Source: Stomoxys calcitrans
Lineage: Eukaryota > Arthropoda > Insecta > Diptera > Muscidae
Assembly: GCF_963082655.1 (NCBI RefSeq)
Contig: NC_081555.1
Location: 24,169,291 to 24,233,290 of the forward strand
DNA length: 64,000 nt
Reading direction: 5' to 3'
In this document: in pieces, positions 44,835-54,992 of the stretch
How the letters are laid out: every line of letters begins with the position of its first letter
Position numbering within the stretch: the stretch's first letter is position 1
Program-made: the position numbers and the translations under genes
Notes under the pieces: model-generated
Databases searched by the model: none
What the model was told of the DNA's origin: nothing
The model's input: the letters and a program-made list of their open reading frames with translations, nothing else

Positions 44835-45436
44835 TAAAGGGTGATTTTTTTGAGGTTATGATTTTCATGCATTAGTATTTGACAGATCACGTGGGATTTC
44901 AGACATGGTGTCAAAGAGAAAGATGCTCAGTATGCTTTGACATTTCATCATGAATAGACTTACTAACGAGCAACGCTTGCAAATCATTGAATTTTATTAC
45001 CAAAATCAGTGTTCGGTTCGAAATGTGTTCATTCATGTGTTCAGCGATGAGGCTCATTTCTGGTTGAATGGCTACGTAAATAAGCAAAATTGCCGCATTT
45101 GGAGTGAAGAGCAACCAGAAGCCGTTCAAGAACTGCCCATGCATCCCGAAAAATACACTGTTTGGTGTGGTTTGTACGCTGGTGGAATCATTGGACCGTA
45201 TTTTTTCAAAGATGCTGTTGGACGCAACGTTACGGTGAATGAACACATTTCGAACCGAACACTGATTTTGGTAATAAAATTCAATGATTTGCAAGCGTTG
45301 CTCGTTAGTAAGTCTATTCATGATGAAATGTCAAAGCATACTGAGCATGTTTCTCTTTGACACCATGTCTGAAATCCCACGTGATCTGTCAAATACTAAT
45401 GCATGAAAATCCTAACCTCAAAAAAATCACCCTTTA
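44835..45436 (+). mobile_element. Fold-back Tc1/mariner element, internally rearranged
   Basis: TA dinucleotides flank AAGGGTGATTTTTTTGAGG at both ends. The terminal inverted repeats are about 205 bases long and nearly identical, and each includes the start of the transposase gene: MNRLTNEQRLQIIEFYYQ...VFIH is readable inward from both ends. Between them, on the plus strand, lies only the middle of the catalytic domain (FSDEAHFWLNGYVNKQN, IWSEEQPEA, VWCGLYAGGIIGPYFF). The first and third catalytic Asp regions are absent, so it cannot transpose itself. Left and right arms differ at only a few bases, suggesting a recent origin or movement in trans. Confidence 0.9.
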
Positions 45437-46520
45437 GAAGGAAGGACAGACAAACATACAGGACAGACACAAAGTGTCTCTCCTATGGCTTTCGCTTTCA
45501 TTACAGACAATGCCAACACACAGAAAAATACCATAATCTTTTAAATGGTGCTAGTGGTGGACTTGCATTTAAACTAAAACACAGTGTTTGGCTATCTAAG
45601 AAGGATATCTACTAAGAAACTATGGAAGAAAAATAGATGTAGTAAAGAAATAAAACCCTTGACAAACACTGTATGTTGTAGCTATGGATTCCCTATCAGA
45701 CAACAAAGGACGGCTGTTGCTTTTTCCATCCTTTAAAATTGAGTATTAAGTGTCATTTCTCTGTTTCTGTGTGTCTCTCCAAATGCAACGCAGCGGGTTT
45801 TTTTCTTGTTGTGGATTAAATCCAAGTTTATTTTTATTGTTTAACAAAAGAAATGCAATGAAATATTTTCCAAGCAATTGACCACATGTTTCCTAAATAC
45901 TTCTCATATACAGACCGCATTGTGTGCGATGCCAATACAAAGCAGTCGATTTGTTGTTGTGTAGCATAGCATTAAGAAGGAAAAGGTCAAGTAAGCCAAA
46001 CCCAAGTTGGGTGCCATTTTTAATGTAATATTGCCATAATCCTATTGAAGAAATTATACTAATTTGCTAAAATTATTCACAAGAGCAGAGCCTTTAAAGG
46101 GGATTATTTTTGTTAGTTATAATCGTTGTGTGTGGAAGCTAACATTGCAATTTTGAAGAAGAAGGAAATTAGTTTAAATTCTTTAAGTAACAGGCCACTT
46201 GAAGAATTTTCGTGTTACCTATAAATGTTGCATTGTTATAGATGGAAAAATAGGTGAAAGAAGATGTTAAGGCGTCTTTTAGTGTAGAAATCTTACTCTT
46301 CGATATGCTCTGAACCAAAATTCTCATATTATACGACTTTTTTGGTTGACTCACATGTTCTTGAAAACTTGGCTCAGTAAAAGTTAAGTATTCAGTTGTT
46401 TTATCTGTGTATATTGCTACTTTATAGTGCCAGGATTCTTCAATCGTAATATATTTAAGAATATCTTACAGCTGTTCCAAGGTATTCACTAAGGAAATCA
46501 TACTGCCCTGGGACGCCTTG
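45437..46520. other. Non-coding DNA with one array motif
   Basis: GTTGGGTGCCA lies at 46006-46016, about 31 kb from the main array. No gene was recognised. Confidence 0.45.
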
Positions 46521-46521
46521 G

Positions 46522-47225
46522 TTTAGGTTAGGTTAGGTTGAAAAGAGGGTGCAGATATTAAATCGTCCCATGCCACTATGGACATACACCTAAGCCAGTA
46601 ATCGGCTTGTTGTGCGCTCTAAAAACTATAAAGTAACCTCTAAAAAGAAAATATAAAGTTAGGAATTCCGTGCTACTTACAAAATACTTAATTGATTTCA
46701 ATACCACTCTCCTAAGTTGGTTCATATCTGGTATTGTGTCTCCAGCTAAGTACCGGTATCTGTTAGTCGCGAAAGCCGGGCAATGACAAAGGAAATGCTC
46801 AAAGTCTCATCATCTTCCCCGCATGCCCTACACATGCTATCACTTTTAAATTAGTGAGCTCGTAGTCCTATGTGTCCCGTTATGATACCAATAGCTATAC
46901 TGACCTCCTTCTTGTTTCCTTTCAGTAATAACCTCGTCTTCTCATGATCTGGATCCCCCCATAAGATTTTCGCCGTCCTACCGACCGTTTCGCCGTTCCA
47001 CAATGTTGCATGCGCATTCGTCGCCCACTCCCCTAACTCGGACTGCGTCGACCCGAAAGGCTTCGGGTTAACCAAGTTTATTGACGGCAATCCTCTGACC
47101 TTCACTTACTCCGTTACGGCCCGGCAACCAAACGATGCGGATTTTGCCATCCTCAGAGACGGCGTTTATCTCCTTATTACACTGCATGGCTGTTCGTGAC
47201 CTTACTGTCCTGATTGGTATCGCTA
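46522..47225 (-). pseudogene. Second RNase H-type LINE family, 3' part
   Basis: Minus strand: the RNase H core (TRTVRSRTA..., EDGKIRIVWLPGRNGV in place of the usual PGH-G-GNE), then FGSTQSELGEW, LWNGETVGRTAKILWGDPDHEKTRLLLKGNKKEVSIAIGIITGHIGLRAH, a zinc motif CRACGEDDET, and a 3' end TTTAGGTTAGGTTAGGTTG reversed at 46522. Family wording differs from the 9.8-kb family. Several frameshifts; the catalytic half of RNase H is lost. Confidence 0.8.
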
Positions 47226-47924
47226 ACGAGAGAACCTCAACTATTGGCGGGTACCTCGCAAAGGGACAAGACGGACAATCAGAAACGGGAAGAAAGCTAT
47301 AAACGCTCATTACGGTATCTGAGGAAGATGGAGGGTCTACAACCATCCACCTTGACGATCCGTGACAAGCGTTTAATGAGCAAACATAGGTTCCACGTCA
47401 GGAAGTGTGAGTCACTGATGAACACTACTGTCGTGGAACGTATGTGACCCATATGTGACTACATTGGACGATGCCAAAACAGACACCAACACTTACACTC
47501 TAGCGAGAGCTGGTACAAACGCTGCAGACAAAACCTAAACCGCAAATGGAAGCATGGCGCTAATAAGACCAGGCCCAGAGAAGGGCGAATGACTGTTAAG
47601 TCGAGGCCTTTCATTGATCCTGTCGCCAGAGCCAGGAAGGGTGGTCAGCTTGGTTCAGAATCCTTGTCACTCCTGAAGTCCTCACTGAGAGAGATCAAGT
47701 TCGGCCTAAATAAGGTATGAATGATACTGCACTGCGAAGATGACAACGGCAGCCAGGGAGCTAGGATGCATGGGTGCTGAGAACTATGAACAACAGATGA
47801 GCTGCTGAGAACTATGGGAAGAGATGGCACTGATATGGACCTCGCTCAGGAATCGTGGTTATGAGGTAACAAGGTTCGTGGACTCTGATCACGAAATCTG
47901 AAGGTAGGCAGCCCTTCATAGTGG
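47226..47924 (+). other. Possible upstream part of a plus-strand LINE
   Basis: Open text such as SLRYLRKMEGLQPSTLTIRDKRLMSKHRF (47300-47420) is protein-like but unrecognised. GC content matches the RT that follows, so it probably belongs to the same element. Confidence 0.3.
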
Positions 47925-48862
47925 TATGGGAGGTCGAGATGTCCCTCCGACAGAAGGAGTACACTATACTGGCCTTCTTGGATATTGAGGGGGCTTTCAA
48001 TAACGTAGAGTTAGGAACGATAATCGACGAACTGAATCGCACGGGGATCCACCCCAATAATCTCTCTGTGGGCTAATAATATGCTTAACAGCAGGATTAT
48101 TAATGCGAACCTGGGAGAAAGTGTGTTCAGGAGGCGGGTGGCAAGATGAACGTCCCAGGGTAGGCTGTTCTCGCCGATTCTGTGGAACTTCGTGATAAAT
48201 GAAATCCTGTTGTATCTCAGCGGAAATGGCACGAAGAAAATCGCTTATGAGGACGACGTCCTCATGGCGATCGGTCATTTGGACCGGAACGTGCTTGGTC
48301 ACACAGGAGGATCGCCAAAATGTAGCTACAACAACAACAACAAAAACATCATGTTGCTGGTCCCAGTAAGGTTTTCGTAGAGGATCAGCAAGATCATGGA
48401 AGGGTTTCTGAGAAGATTGTCGAAATGGGCTACCAGAATTGGGTTGAACACCAATCCAAGGAAGACGGAGCTGGTGCTCTTCACTCGCAAATACAAGATA
48501 CAGGAGTTCAGACTCCCGTTCTTGGGCGGGATCATCCAGCAGCTGTCGAAGGAGGCGAAGTGATTGAGCATAGTCGTCGATTCAAAACTGTCCCGGAAGA
48601 GGAATTACGAGGAAAGAGGGCGTAAGGCATTGTGGGTTTTTGCTGCTGCCGGAGGATGTTAGGTAGGAAGTGGGGGGTAACCTATAAGATGATTTATTGG
48701 ATGTGGCCTATGGAGTACTGGTATGGTGGAGAGATGGCCAGAGAGGCTTCGGTTGCAAGATGGGACTCGACGGATGGTTGCAGGACTGTTAGGGCGCTAT
48801 GGCTTGTCATTGACCGGAGGAGCACGTGGGAGATACTGGATAAGAGGTCGATGAGTACATAA
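47925..48862 (+). pseudogene. LINE reverse transcriptase and thumb
   Basis: Reading across frames: AFLDIEGAFNNVELGTII (RT catalytic block A), a degraded GTPQG-LSPILWN region, then CTTATGAGGACGACGTCCTCATGGCGATC encoding a YEDDV-like block in place of YADDV, GLNTNPRKTELVLFTRKYK, LPFLGGIIQ, RKWGVTYKMIYWMW, and a WRAM/LRRLDG-IQRMV-like thumb to about 48860. The FLDIEGAFNNV wording fits LOA/R1-like families. At least four frame changes; dead. Confidence 0.8.
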
Positions 48863-48867
48863 AAAGG

Positions 48868-49175
48868 GTCATAACCGTAGCGCAGAGGTGGGCATTTCCG
48901 CCTATGACGCTGAACGCCTGGGTTCGAATCCTGGGGGGAACATCAAAAATTTTTCAGCGTTGGTTATCCCCCTGCTAATGCTGGCGACATTTGTGAGGTA
49001 CTTTGCCATGTAAAAACTTCTCCCCAAAGAGGTGTCACTCTGCGGCACACCGTTCGGACTTAGCTATAAAAAGGAGGTCCCTTATCATTGAGCTTAAAAT
49101 TGAATCGGACAGCACTCATTGATTTGTGAGAAGTTTGCCCCAGTTCCTAAATGGAATGTTCATGGGCAAATTGCA
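48868..49175 (+). repeat. tRNA-derived SINE, well preserved
   Basis: A-box TAGCGCAGAGG (48878-48888) and B-box GGTTCGAATCC (48921-48931) both match Pol III consensus. The body (GCTGGCGACATTTGTGAGG, GCCATGTAAAAACTTCTCC, GTTCGGACTTAGCTATAAAAAG, CTTATCATTGAGCTTAAAA) and tail (CAGTTCCTAAATGGAATG, ATGGGCAAATTGCA) are complete. It sits inside the dead LINE. Confidence 0.9.
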
Positions 49176-49345
49176 TTTTGGATGAGCACTTGTATTGTTC
49201 ATGTCCGGGTCAGCAGGGACGCAGGATCAAGTTTCTGGAGAGGCCGTTCTTCTACGATCTGGGTGATCTTGTGAACATACCTCTGGGAGGTCTTCTGAGA
49301 TTTGTTGATGGTACGGGATGGTTCCGACGGGAGGTACCATAAGCT
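49176..49345 (+). pseudogene. LINE C-terminal tail
   Basis: After the SINE the LINE text resumes: CSCPGQQGRRIKFLERPFFYDLGDLVNIPL..LLRFVDGTGWF, the region that follows the CCHC motif in RNase H-type LINEs. The RNase H itself is missing. Confidence 0.75.
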
Positions 49346-49359
49346 CCGGCGAAGGCACA

Positions 49360-49595
49360 TACAGGGTGGCTGATGAAAGCCGCTACCAAAAAAAAATGTA
49401 ATAACTTTTTTTCTATTTAATAATAATAATTTAATAATTAATTTAATTAATTAATTAATTAATTTAATTAATAATAATTTAATAATTAATTTAATAATTT
49501 AATTTAACATGAATAAAAGAAAAATGTATTCCATACACCGAAAAAAAAATGTAGCAATATTCATCATTGTAGCAATATTCATCAGCCACCCTGTA
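49360..49595. mobile_element. TIR MITE, Tc1/mariner-like, AT-rich centre
   Basis: Perfect 17-bp terminal inverted repeats TACAGGGTGGCTGATGA / TCATCAGCCACCCTGTA, beginning with the TA expected as target duplication. The centre is a (TTAA)/(TAAT)-rich stretch (49415-49508). A short TGTAGCAATATTCATCA is tandemly doubled next to the right end. No open frame. Confidence 0.85.
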
Positions 49596-51112
49596 CGTTC
49601 TTGCGTGAGCGTTTCACACCCAATCTTGTTTTCCTTTGCTCCTTTTTCTTTTATTCGTTCTTTAATCTTCTTTCTCTTCTCATTCTCTCTTTGGGTATCA
49701 TAATGAGCCAAACTTGTCTCCGAGTGACCTCACCTATGGTGGGCAAACCATTCAACCATTCATCCAGTCTAAATAAAAAGTGCACATCCCATCTCTAGCA
49801 AAATATCTCTTGAAAACTACAATTCAAATAACCATCTCAACCATTTTCAGCTGCCTTTATAATCCTTCAACAACCCTTTCTTAATATTTTAATATAAAAA
49901 TATTTATCTTGTAAATGTCTTAAGAAATATGCGCAGTTTCTGCAATATAACTCTAAGCTGTCGTCTGCAATAAGCAACAAAATCTAAATTAATGCCTTCT
50001 TTATGCTAACGAAAGGATAAAACAAATTTGCATTTTCTTCACGATGACAGACAGATATGCAGACAGATTGATGAAAGGAAAGATGGTAGGCTACGGCTAT
50101 AGAGTTAAAGCAAAAGAAGGGGTTATTATTACAATGGCATTTACAATTTATATGTTTGTTGTCTGAAGGGGGGTTTCTTGAAAAACTTGTTAACACAAAT
50201 GGGATATGTTTTCCTAAAAGATTGACTGACTTCTTTGTTAGAGGTATATATTTCTTATTGTATAGGTAGTGCTACTCTTTCTGGTTGTTGTTACTCTGTT
50301 TTCTGGTGATTGGAAATGCATATATTGTAGCTTTTGCTGTATCTATGGGTAACAAATGCATTGTGGCCTTATTTTTTATGGATAGAATTCAATTCTTTTG
50401 TTTTTGGATGACATTTAGTTTTTGCTTATATTTCGTTATACAGAAGAAAAAATAACCGTCAATGGGACGTTTCTTTGTCTTCCGGCTTAAATACTTTATT
50501 GAGTGTTGAGTAATTTGTGGGAAAAATTTTTGAGATTGTAACATTCAATGAAAGGGTAAGAAAGAAGTAGTTCAAATCGATAGGAACAATTACAAAGAAT
50601 ATTTGAGGCAACAATTAGGTAAGGCATTAGAAGAAATCATACAATATACCTTGCTATCAATACTTTTTAACTATATAGTCATAAAAAAGGAGTTATACAA
50701 AAAAGAGTTGAGAAATTTATAAAATTATTCTGGTTAAGGAAAATTTGGTAAGCAATCATACTGTATTCATCATTCTTCTCATTCTTGTGGATATTGAAAA
50801 TTTATATAGTTTTTTTCAATACTACAAAAAAAGGATATCTATTTCTCGAGACGCTAAGAAGTCTCCCCGCATATTGGATTGCTGTTTATAATTGCATATT
50901 GTAAAGCCATGCTGCTGTCACCTTTCTTCCCCTAACCGGCATATCTAGAATGTAAAAGCTTGATATATAGCCTCATATATAGCTTGAATTTAGGATTTCT
51001 CATAATATGTATGTTCCAGGCATTATGCCTTCCTCCTCTTAATGGCATTTCACAATGAACACAAGTAGCACTAATGGTAATGTGTTCATTTTAAGGCCAA
51101 AGGAATGAAGTG
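49596..51112. other. AT-rich non-coding DNA
   Basis: No gene was recognised; both strands of 49.5-49.7 kb are open but T-rich and uninformative. Confidence 0.45.
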
Positions 51113-51700
51113 TTGCTGTATTTTTAAATCTTGAGAAAGCTTTCGACCATGCCCCTTACTATGGTATTTTGACTTAAATCGGTTAGCTTCAATCTTCACA
51201 TCATACAACTTTTCAAAAGTTTCTGTTTTACGAATAGATAATTTATCGTGCTGTTCAAAAATCAGTTGTCAGAATTTTCAAATGTAAATTTTGGTATCCC
51301 TCAGAGATCTGTTTTAACATTTGTATTATAACATTTTTATACGTAATTTTTCCCACATCTTAGAACATTCCTCTGGTAAATTTTATGCGTATAAAATACT
51401 GTTTAAATTCAATGTGCATGGTAGGAATCCCCAAAATTAGGCTCAGGGAATTTTTTTATCGTTCCAAAAAATCATGGCAAAAAATTTTTGCCAATAAACA
51501 AAATTATTGTTGCAAAAGACAAGTATCGAGCCTGTAATTTTATATGGTTTTCCAGTTAGGTTTAGTATATCTCACATTGTTATGAAGAAGCTTGTGATAT
51601 TTGAGAGGAAGTTTTGAGGCTTTGCATTGGGAAGAATTGTAAGCATTTTAACAGAATATATTCCGATGTTTGTGATCTTTTAAAAAAATTAAATTTAAGA
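51113..51700 (+). pseudogene. Degenerate LINE reverse transcriptase
   Basis: VAVFLNLEKAFDHAPYYGIL (RT block with the catalytic Asp of FLDLEKAFD changed to Asn), then a decayed GVPQGSVL equivalent (GTATCCCTCAGAGATCTGTT) and thumb-like EPVILYGFPV, followed by KKLVIFERKF. Many stops. It is older than the other LINE pieces. Confidence 0.65.
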
Positions 51701-51892
51701 TAGGAGCTTCATAAGAATTCAAATATGATAGCAAACTGTAAACAATCAGACGAACTTTGGTAGGTCTAATACTCAGCATTTGTCCCTCTCGGGATGTATT
51801 AACGATCCTAAATCGGGTACTTTCGCTTTTAACGAGAAGGCATTAGCAGGCACCCACCGTGGATAGCTAGCTACAAGTTAACCTACGTCTTT

Positions 51893-53028
51893 CCGTTTTT
51901 ATACCCGAAGAACGAGTTTATATTTATTTTGTCATTCCGTGTGCAGTACATTGAAATATCCATTTCCGATCCTAAAAAGTATATATATTCTTGATCCGCG
52001 TAAAATTCTAAGACAGACCTAGCAATGTCAGTAAATTCGGATGTTAAAAATTAAGATATTGAGCTGATACCCATAGATTTTTTTTCTCCTTAGGAAGGCT
52101 GATTTCGAAGATATGTTCTATCGGACTATAATTTGATATAGCCCCTATAAAGACCGATCTGCCGATTTAAAGTCTTGTTTCCATAAAATACGATTTTTTA
52201 ACCGATTTCAATGAACTTTAGTAGAGAAAGTTCGAGATTCTTGTCAAGTATAGTCTAGATCGGAACATATTTGGATATAGGTGTTATATAGACCAATCTT
52301 CCAAAATAAGGCCTTGACCCCATAAAACGCGTATATATCACTTGATTTCGTTTAAATTTGCCACAGTGAGTTTTTTTAGGCCGTTCGCTATTCTTGCCAA
52401 GTATGGTCTCTGTGGGACCATATCCGTATAAAGCTGCCATATAGACCGATCTACCGATTGAAGGTCTTTATCCCATAAATTGACCACAGAGACTTTTGTT
52501 AGGCCTCTCGACATCCATGCCGAGTCTGTTACAGATCAGATCATATTTGGATACAGTCCCACATAGACCGATTTAAAGTCCTGGCCCCATAAGTGCACAT
52601 TTATTACCCGATTTAGTTAGTTTTGTTATGCCTTTCGACATCCCTGCCAAGTATAGCCCAAATTGGACCATATTTGGATATATATTTAAGGCCTTGGCTC
52701 TACAGCACGGACATTTATTATTCGATTTCGATGAAATTTAGCAAAGTGAGTTATGCCAGGCCCCTTGATATCCTTGCCAAGTATGTTTCAGATGGGATCA
52801 TGTTTGAAAATAGCCCCCATATAGGCCTATATTTGGTCTTTAACCCATATAAGGCCCGTTTATTACCATGTTTTGCTCAAGTTTGGAAAAATGCATTTTT
52901 TAGACTTCTCGATGTTCTTGCCTAGTTTGGATTGGACTTTATTATTTGGATCGCACTTAAACTGTAACGAGTACATAATATATAATCCATATCCGAAGTG
53001 GTAGGTATTCAAAACTCGACCCGGCCGA
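51893..53028 (-). mobile_element. mini-me-like element, interrupted by a hAT insertion
   Basis: It begins TTTTTATACCCGAAGAACGAG with the reversed core (AAAGTATATATATTCTTGATC, CTAGCAATGTC) and units holding CATATAGACCGATC and GATTTCGATGAAATTTAG. Its terminal hairpin region reads CTCGACCCGGCCGA and resumes after the insertion as CCGGACGAACTTAATGC, with tail to about 54290. Confidence 0.75.
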
Positions 53029-53433
53029 TAGAGCTGGCAAAATATCGATGGCACTATCGATATTTTAGTTTTTGGATGAATATCGATTGATATATTTCCT
53101 ATCGATACTATCGACCAGATTCCACTATTAGTAAAATTGAACAAAAAATTAGCCATCCGATGATGAATGTATCCCAATTATACATATTTTCAATTGTCCG
53201 TCTTTTTGAGTACTTCAAGTATCTTTATCGGGCGATAACCTGATATAGCTTCCTTATTGAACCACCGTTACTACTTCTTGAGCCTATAGAGGGAGCAATT
53301 TTCATCCGATTGAGCTATTGTAAAATTTTGTACAATGATTTCTCTAATGATTTCCAACTAACTTTATTAAAATTGATTTGATTAAATCGGTCATGCATTG
53401 ATATTGCTTTTATATATCCGATATGCTGATTTT

Positions 53434-54160
53434 TATACCCTCCACCATTGGATGGGGGGTATACTAATTTCGTTATTCCGTTTGTAATACGTCGAAATAT
53501 GAAACTAAGACCCCATTAAGTATATATATTCTTGATCGTCATGACACTTTAAGTCGATCTAGCCATGTCCGTCCGTCTGTCGAAAGCACGCTAACTTTCG
53601 AAGGAGCTTGAAATTTTACACAAATTTTTCTTATAAGTGTAGCTCGGCTGAGATTGTAAATAGGCCATATCGATCCATATTTTGATATAGCTGCCATATA
53701 AATCCGGAGGCCACCGTAGCGCAGAGGTTAGCATGCCCGCCTATGACGCCGAACGGCAGGGTTCAAATCCTGGCGAGACCATCAGAAAAAATTTTCAGCG
53801 GTGGTTTTCCCCTCCTAATGCTGGCAACATTTGTAAGGTACTATGCCATGTAAAACTTCTCTCCAAAGAGGTGTCGCACTGCAGCACGCTGTTCGCACTC
53901 GACTATAAAAAGGAGGTCTCTTAACATTGAGCTTAAAACTTAAATCGGACTGCACTCATTGATATGTGAGAAGTTTGCCCCAGTTCCTTAGTGGAATGTT
54001 TATGGGCAAAATTTGCAATCTGTATTGCCATATAAATCGTACTTGGATCTTGACTTCTTGAGCCTTTAGAGGGCGCAATTTTTCTATTTGATAAATGCGA
54101 TCCATGGTGCAGGGTATATAAGATTCGGCTCAGCCGAACTTATCACGCTTTTACTTGTTA
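53434..54160 (-). mobile_element. mini-me-like element nested in the hAT element
   Basis: TTTTTATACCCTCCACCATTGG, core (TATATATTCTTGATCGTC, AAGTCGATCTAGCCATGTCC), GTAGCTCGGCTGAGATTG, then unit sequence, interrupted by a SINE, resuming at 54026 and ending with hairpin TTCGGCT-C-AGCCGAA (54124-54138) and ACTTATCACGCTTTTACTTG. Both termini are present. Confidence 0.8.
53705..54025 (+). repeat. tRNA-derived SINE, full length with 13-bp TSD
   Basis: The direct repeat TGCCATATAAATC occurs at 53692-53704 and 54026-54038, bracketing a 321-bp SINE: CGGAGGCCACCGTAGCGCAGAGG, B-box GGTTCAAATCC (one change), body, and tail GGGCAAAATTTGCAATCTGTAT. This copy defines the family's length. Target duplication of this size indicates LINE-mediated retroposition. 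Confidence 0.93.
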
Positions 54161-54289
54161 ATTCTCATTTCCATTTTGAATATAGGTGATAGGAAATAAT
54201 CGGGGGTATTTATACTATCGATATTTATGACTAATGTTGCGAAAATCGATAGTTTGCCTGCTCTACCGGACGAACTTAATGCTTGTTCA

Positions 54290-54500
54290 ATTGTTTCGCT
54301 TTTTTTGTAATATTGATTTTCTAGTTATTTGTTTGTTCTATTTTTTTAGGTTTAAGATCAAAACCCAGTTTTTTCTATTTATTGCAGTTGTTTCAGGCGC
54401 AAGGACGCCTATTATTCAAATATGTATGCATATTACATTTTACCTCTTAATCAAAATCCGATTGCTTTTTACTTTCTCTCACCTTGACATTGTAAGTTTA
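54290..54500. other. Unassigned T-rich DNA
   Basis: No feature was recognised; the Phe-rich plus frame is low complexity. Confidence 0.35.
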
Positions 54501-54835
54501 GCCATGTCGGGATTATAAAAGGGCCCTATCGGCTCAGATTTGAATAAAACTCCATATAAACTGGTTCTTCGACTTGACTTCTTGCGACTCTAGCGGCCAC
54601 AATTGCTATCCGATTTGGCTGAAATTTAGCAAGTAGTGTCCTGTTACGAATTCCGATACTCGACACGTGGTTTGACATCATGAAACCCTGGAAACTGCAA
54701 TTGTTGTTCGATAAAGCTGAAACTTTGCACGTAGTGGTTTGATGTGACATCCAACAACTATGCCAAGCACGTGGAACTCGTTTTATTATCTGATGTAGCT
54801 CTCGTATAAACCGTTCGCCTGATGAGCTTCGGCTT
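54500..54835 (-). mobile_element. mini-me-like fragment
   Basis: GATTATAAAAGGGCCCTATCGG, AAACTCCATATAAACTGG, TTGCTATCCGATTTGGCTGAAATTTAGC and GATGTAGCTCTCGTATAAACCG are diverged unit sequences. Confidence 0.6.
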
Positions 54836-54842
54836 CTAGACT

Positions 54843-54958
<116 letters not shown>

Positions 54959-54992
54959 ATAACCATATATATATCAATGTCAATATCCGCAA

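Larger units (their letters stand above)
53029..54265. mobile_element. hAT-type non-autonomous element with 8-bp TSD
   Basis: The ends are TAGAGCTGGCAAAATATCGAT (53029) and, reversed, TAGAGCAGGCAAACTATCGAT (54265). Flanking octamers CCGGCCGA (53021-53028) and CCGGACGA (54266-54273) differ at one base, as expected for a hAT target duplication. Subterminal TATCGATA repeats occur at both ends. The interior is filled by a mini-me copy and a SINE and encodes no transposase. Confidence 0.8.

Noticed and set aside
47340..47650. A host exon around MEGLQPSTLTIRDKRLMSKHRF
   Set aside because: It is flanked by LINE sequence with similar GC and broken soon after; more likely part of the LINE.
48878..48931. 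A functional tRNA gene from the A- and B-boxes
   Set aside because: No cloverleaf can be completed; the boxes belong to the SINE head.
49443..49506. (TTAA)n stretch as a LINE tail
   Set aside because: It lies inside perfect 17-bp TIRs, so it is better explained as the core of a MITE.
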